The notes below the pieces were generated by a model. It searched no databases. It worked only from the letters and a program-made list of their open reading frames with translations, and had not been told where the DNA came from. From an uncultured Chloracidobacterium sp. (GTDB lineage: Bacteria; Acidobacteriota; Blastocatellia; Pyrinomonadales; Pyrinomonadaceae), in contig CAKZGE010000007.1 of NCBI GenBank assembly GCA_936914845.1, forward strand, positions 86,585 through 150,584: a stretch of 64,000 nt of DNA, given 5' to 3'. The position numbers and the translations under genes were made by a program. Of this stretch, positions 63,219-64,000 are shown piece by piece; positions within the stretch are counted from its first letter, which is position 1; each line of letters begins with the position of its first letter.

Positions 63219-63308
63219 GTCACCGACAGGGACGGGATATTTGCGGCGCTGGACGTCGGGTGATACCCGACGCTATTGAGCCGATGGCCTTCAGCCATCC
63301 GAAGGAAC
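63219..63308 (+). repeat. 85-bp palindromic repeat C
   Basis: Second direct copy of repeat A, with about 75-80 percent identity by eye and the same palindromes (GACGTCGGGTGATACCCGAC; CCGATGG-CAGCCATC). Confidence 0.7.
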
Positions 63309-63327
63309 CATGTTCCGGCGGCACTCA

Positions 63328-63396
63328 ACATCGCAGTTCGTCGCGGCTGTGATGTCGATCAACCGCGCAATCTGGCAAAATCCGTAACGGTGGAAT
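63328..63396 (+). pseudogene. Duplicated 3' end of glmS (69 bp)
   Basis: Identical to 62842-62910 except one base (GCGTAATC versus GCGCAATC), reading IAVRRGCDVDQPRNLAKSVTVE in frame to a stop TAG instead of TGA. It has no start and no upstream coding sequence, so it is a non-functional fragment. The silent difference shows it is not an assembly duplicate of the same bases. Confidence 0.85.
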
Positions 63397-63508
63397 AGTG
63401 GTCGCAAGATATTGACGCAAACATCGTCCTATCTATAAACGCAGTTTCAAGGTGGGTGATTATCAAAGTGTGTCAAATCATTGAAAACCGATCGGAGGCA
63501 ACATTCAT

Positions 63509-63787
63509 ATGTATAACGCATGGGGAAGCGATGATAATGTTTTTGTATCTGTCGAGAATGGAAAAACAGTTAAAGTAAGACCACCTGTTTCAAAAGGCTC
63601 AAGCATCTCAACAAGTTCTGCAAAAGAAATTAGAGATTATATTTTACGAAACGAGTTTGGATACACGGACAAAGATATAGAAGAATTTAATATTCAACAC
63701 CCAAATGATTTATTGATACAACATACTCCAACAAAACCAACCAATCCAAAGAATATTTCAAACTGGAAACTCAAGGCTGCTGTGTAA
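63509..63787 (+). CDS. AT-rich orphan protein, unknown
   Basis: 92 aa with a GGAGG ribosome site. No signal peptide or membrane helix. Residues 1-30 look like beta strands (NVFVSVENGKTVKVRPPV); 38-62 are helical and acidic (AKEIRDYILRNEFGYTDKDIEEF); the tail is basic and Pro/Thr rich (TPTKPTNPKNIS). I recognise no family. Base composition is clearly more AT-rich than glmS and its neighbours, which suggests recent acquisition. The stop TAA coincides with the presumed left end of an insertion sequence, so the natural C-terminus may have been longer. Confidence 0.6.
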   Translation: MYNAWGSDDNVFVSVENGKTVKVRPPVSKGSSISTSSAKEIRDYILRNEFGYTDKDIEEFNIQHPNDLLIQHTPTKPTNPKNISNWKLKAAV

Positions 63788-64000
63788 GGATCCCCTAAAA
63801 TGGTACCAGAAGAAAGTGGAGTTTTCGGCGGGTGGTAAGATAAGACAGGAGGCTGGGAATGAAGCGAAGCAGGTTTAGTGAGGGACAGGTACTGGGGATA
63901 TTGAGGTCAGTGGAGACGGGCCGGAAGGTGTCGGAAGTGTGTCGTGAGCATGGCATCTCGGAATCGACGTATTTCAACTGGAAGGCAAAGTACGGCGGGA
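63783..64000 (+). mobile_element. IS3-family insertion sequence, left end (cut by window end)
   Basis: The presumed left end begins TGTAAGGATCCCCTAAAATG (TG start, as IS3 elements). It is followed by about 75 bp and then orfA. The right end and orfB (DDE transposase) lie outside. Exact terminus is inferred from the TG and orfA position only. Confidence 0.6.
63859..64000 (+). CDS. IS3-family transposase OrfA, N-terminal part (cut by window end)
   Basis: 47 codons visible, starting ATG 63859 with an AGGAGG ribosome site. MKRSRFSEGQVLGILR then VCREHGISESTYFNWKAKYG is the helix-turn-helix DNA-binding part of IS3 OrfA (IS2/IS1236/ISL-like; YFNWKAKYGG is the usual phrase). OrfA is normally joined to OrfB by a programmed frameshift to make the full transposase. 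The rest lies beyond the window. Confidence 0.9.
   Translation, partial: MKRSRFSEGQVLGILRSVETGRKVSEVCREHGISESTYFNWKAKYGG

Larger units (their letters stand above)
62913..63400. repeat. Repeat cassette flanked by a duplicated glmS 3' end
   Basis: No gene. In order: repeat A (62927-63012), a 4 x 21 bp tandem array (63017-63100), an inverted diverged copy B (about 63120-63195), repeat C (63219-63308), then a 69-bp copy of the glmS tail (63328-63396). Palindromes CGTCGGGT-GA/AA-ACCCGACG and GTCCC-TGTCA-GGGAC recur in each unit. The arrangement suggests accretion of REP-like units with a duplication event. Confidence 0.7.

Overview
This 64 kb window looks like chromosomal DNA of an Acidobacteriota bacterium, most likely class Blastocatellia (Pyrinomonadaceae-like). 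This is inferred from gene content, not from a database match. The cues are Oar-type TonB receptors with an N-terminal carboxypeptidase-regulatory domain, an ECF sigma factor beside a Ser/Thr kinase with TPR repeats, a secreted M36 metalloprotease ending in FG-GAP-like repeats, MglA/MglB, and tRNAs with encoded CCA. Most of the window is ordinary core genome of medium GC. Accessory, more AT-rich DNA sits at about 55.5-57.6 kb and 62.9-64 kb.

Layout. 0-6 kb (minus strand): the start of a BtaA-like (DUF3419) gene, an FtsX-type permease, two GT4 glycosyltransferases around a membrane protein, and a PHP phosphoesterase; probably cell-envelope glycolipid or polysaccharide work. 6.2-11.6 kb (plus): a vitamin B12 uptake locus, riboswitch - btuF - btuC - btuD - second riboswitch - TonB receptor. 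11.6-14.7 kb: a structured intergenic stretch, tRNA-Pro(CGG), DedA, Pcm, SurE and ribosomal protein S21. 15-20.8 kb: two secreted cohesin-fold proteins, one also carrying a dockerin-like segment and a beta-helix. 21-30.2 kb: DinG-type helicase, M36 protease, small secreted protein, gatB and a short-chain dehydrogenase.

30.3-38.9 kb (minus) is a five-gene chemosensory operon resembling Pil-Chp/Frz: TPR-zinc ribbon-PilG-like receiver, CheW, a degenerate MCP, a PilJ-like MCP and a CheA-receiver hybrid. mglB-mglA, the polarity switch of gliding and twitching bacteria, lie at 57.6-58.7 kb, so surface motility or polarity control is a reasonable reading. 39-44 kb holds a thioredoxin-reductase-like flavoprotein without the redox CxxC and an Oar-like TonB receptor split by a frameshift. 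44-55 kb holds housekeeping genes (prfA, DUF1385, rpmE, Hsp33, prenyl synthase), a STPK/ECF pair and tRNA-Val/tRNA-Asp.

55.5-57.4 kb carries repeat elements, a TonB-C-terminal-domain protein and a frameshifted Bacillus Tgl-like transglutaminase. 59-62.9 kb is glmU - two small membrane genes - glmS (UDP-GlcNAc synthesis). Behind glmS lies an unusual repeat cassette that repeats the last 69 bp of glmS, contains a 4 x 21 bp tandem array and palindromic repeats, and is followed by an AT-rich orphan gene and the left end of an IS3-family element cut by the window edge. The most unusual items are the glmS-tail duplication cassette, the chemosensory operon with its two atypical components, the Tgl-like orphan, and the paired cobalamin riboswitches.
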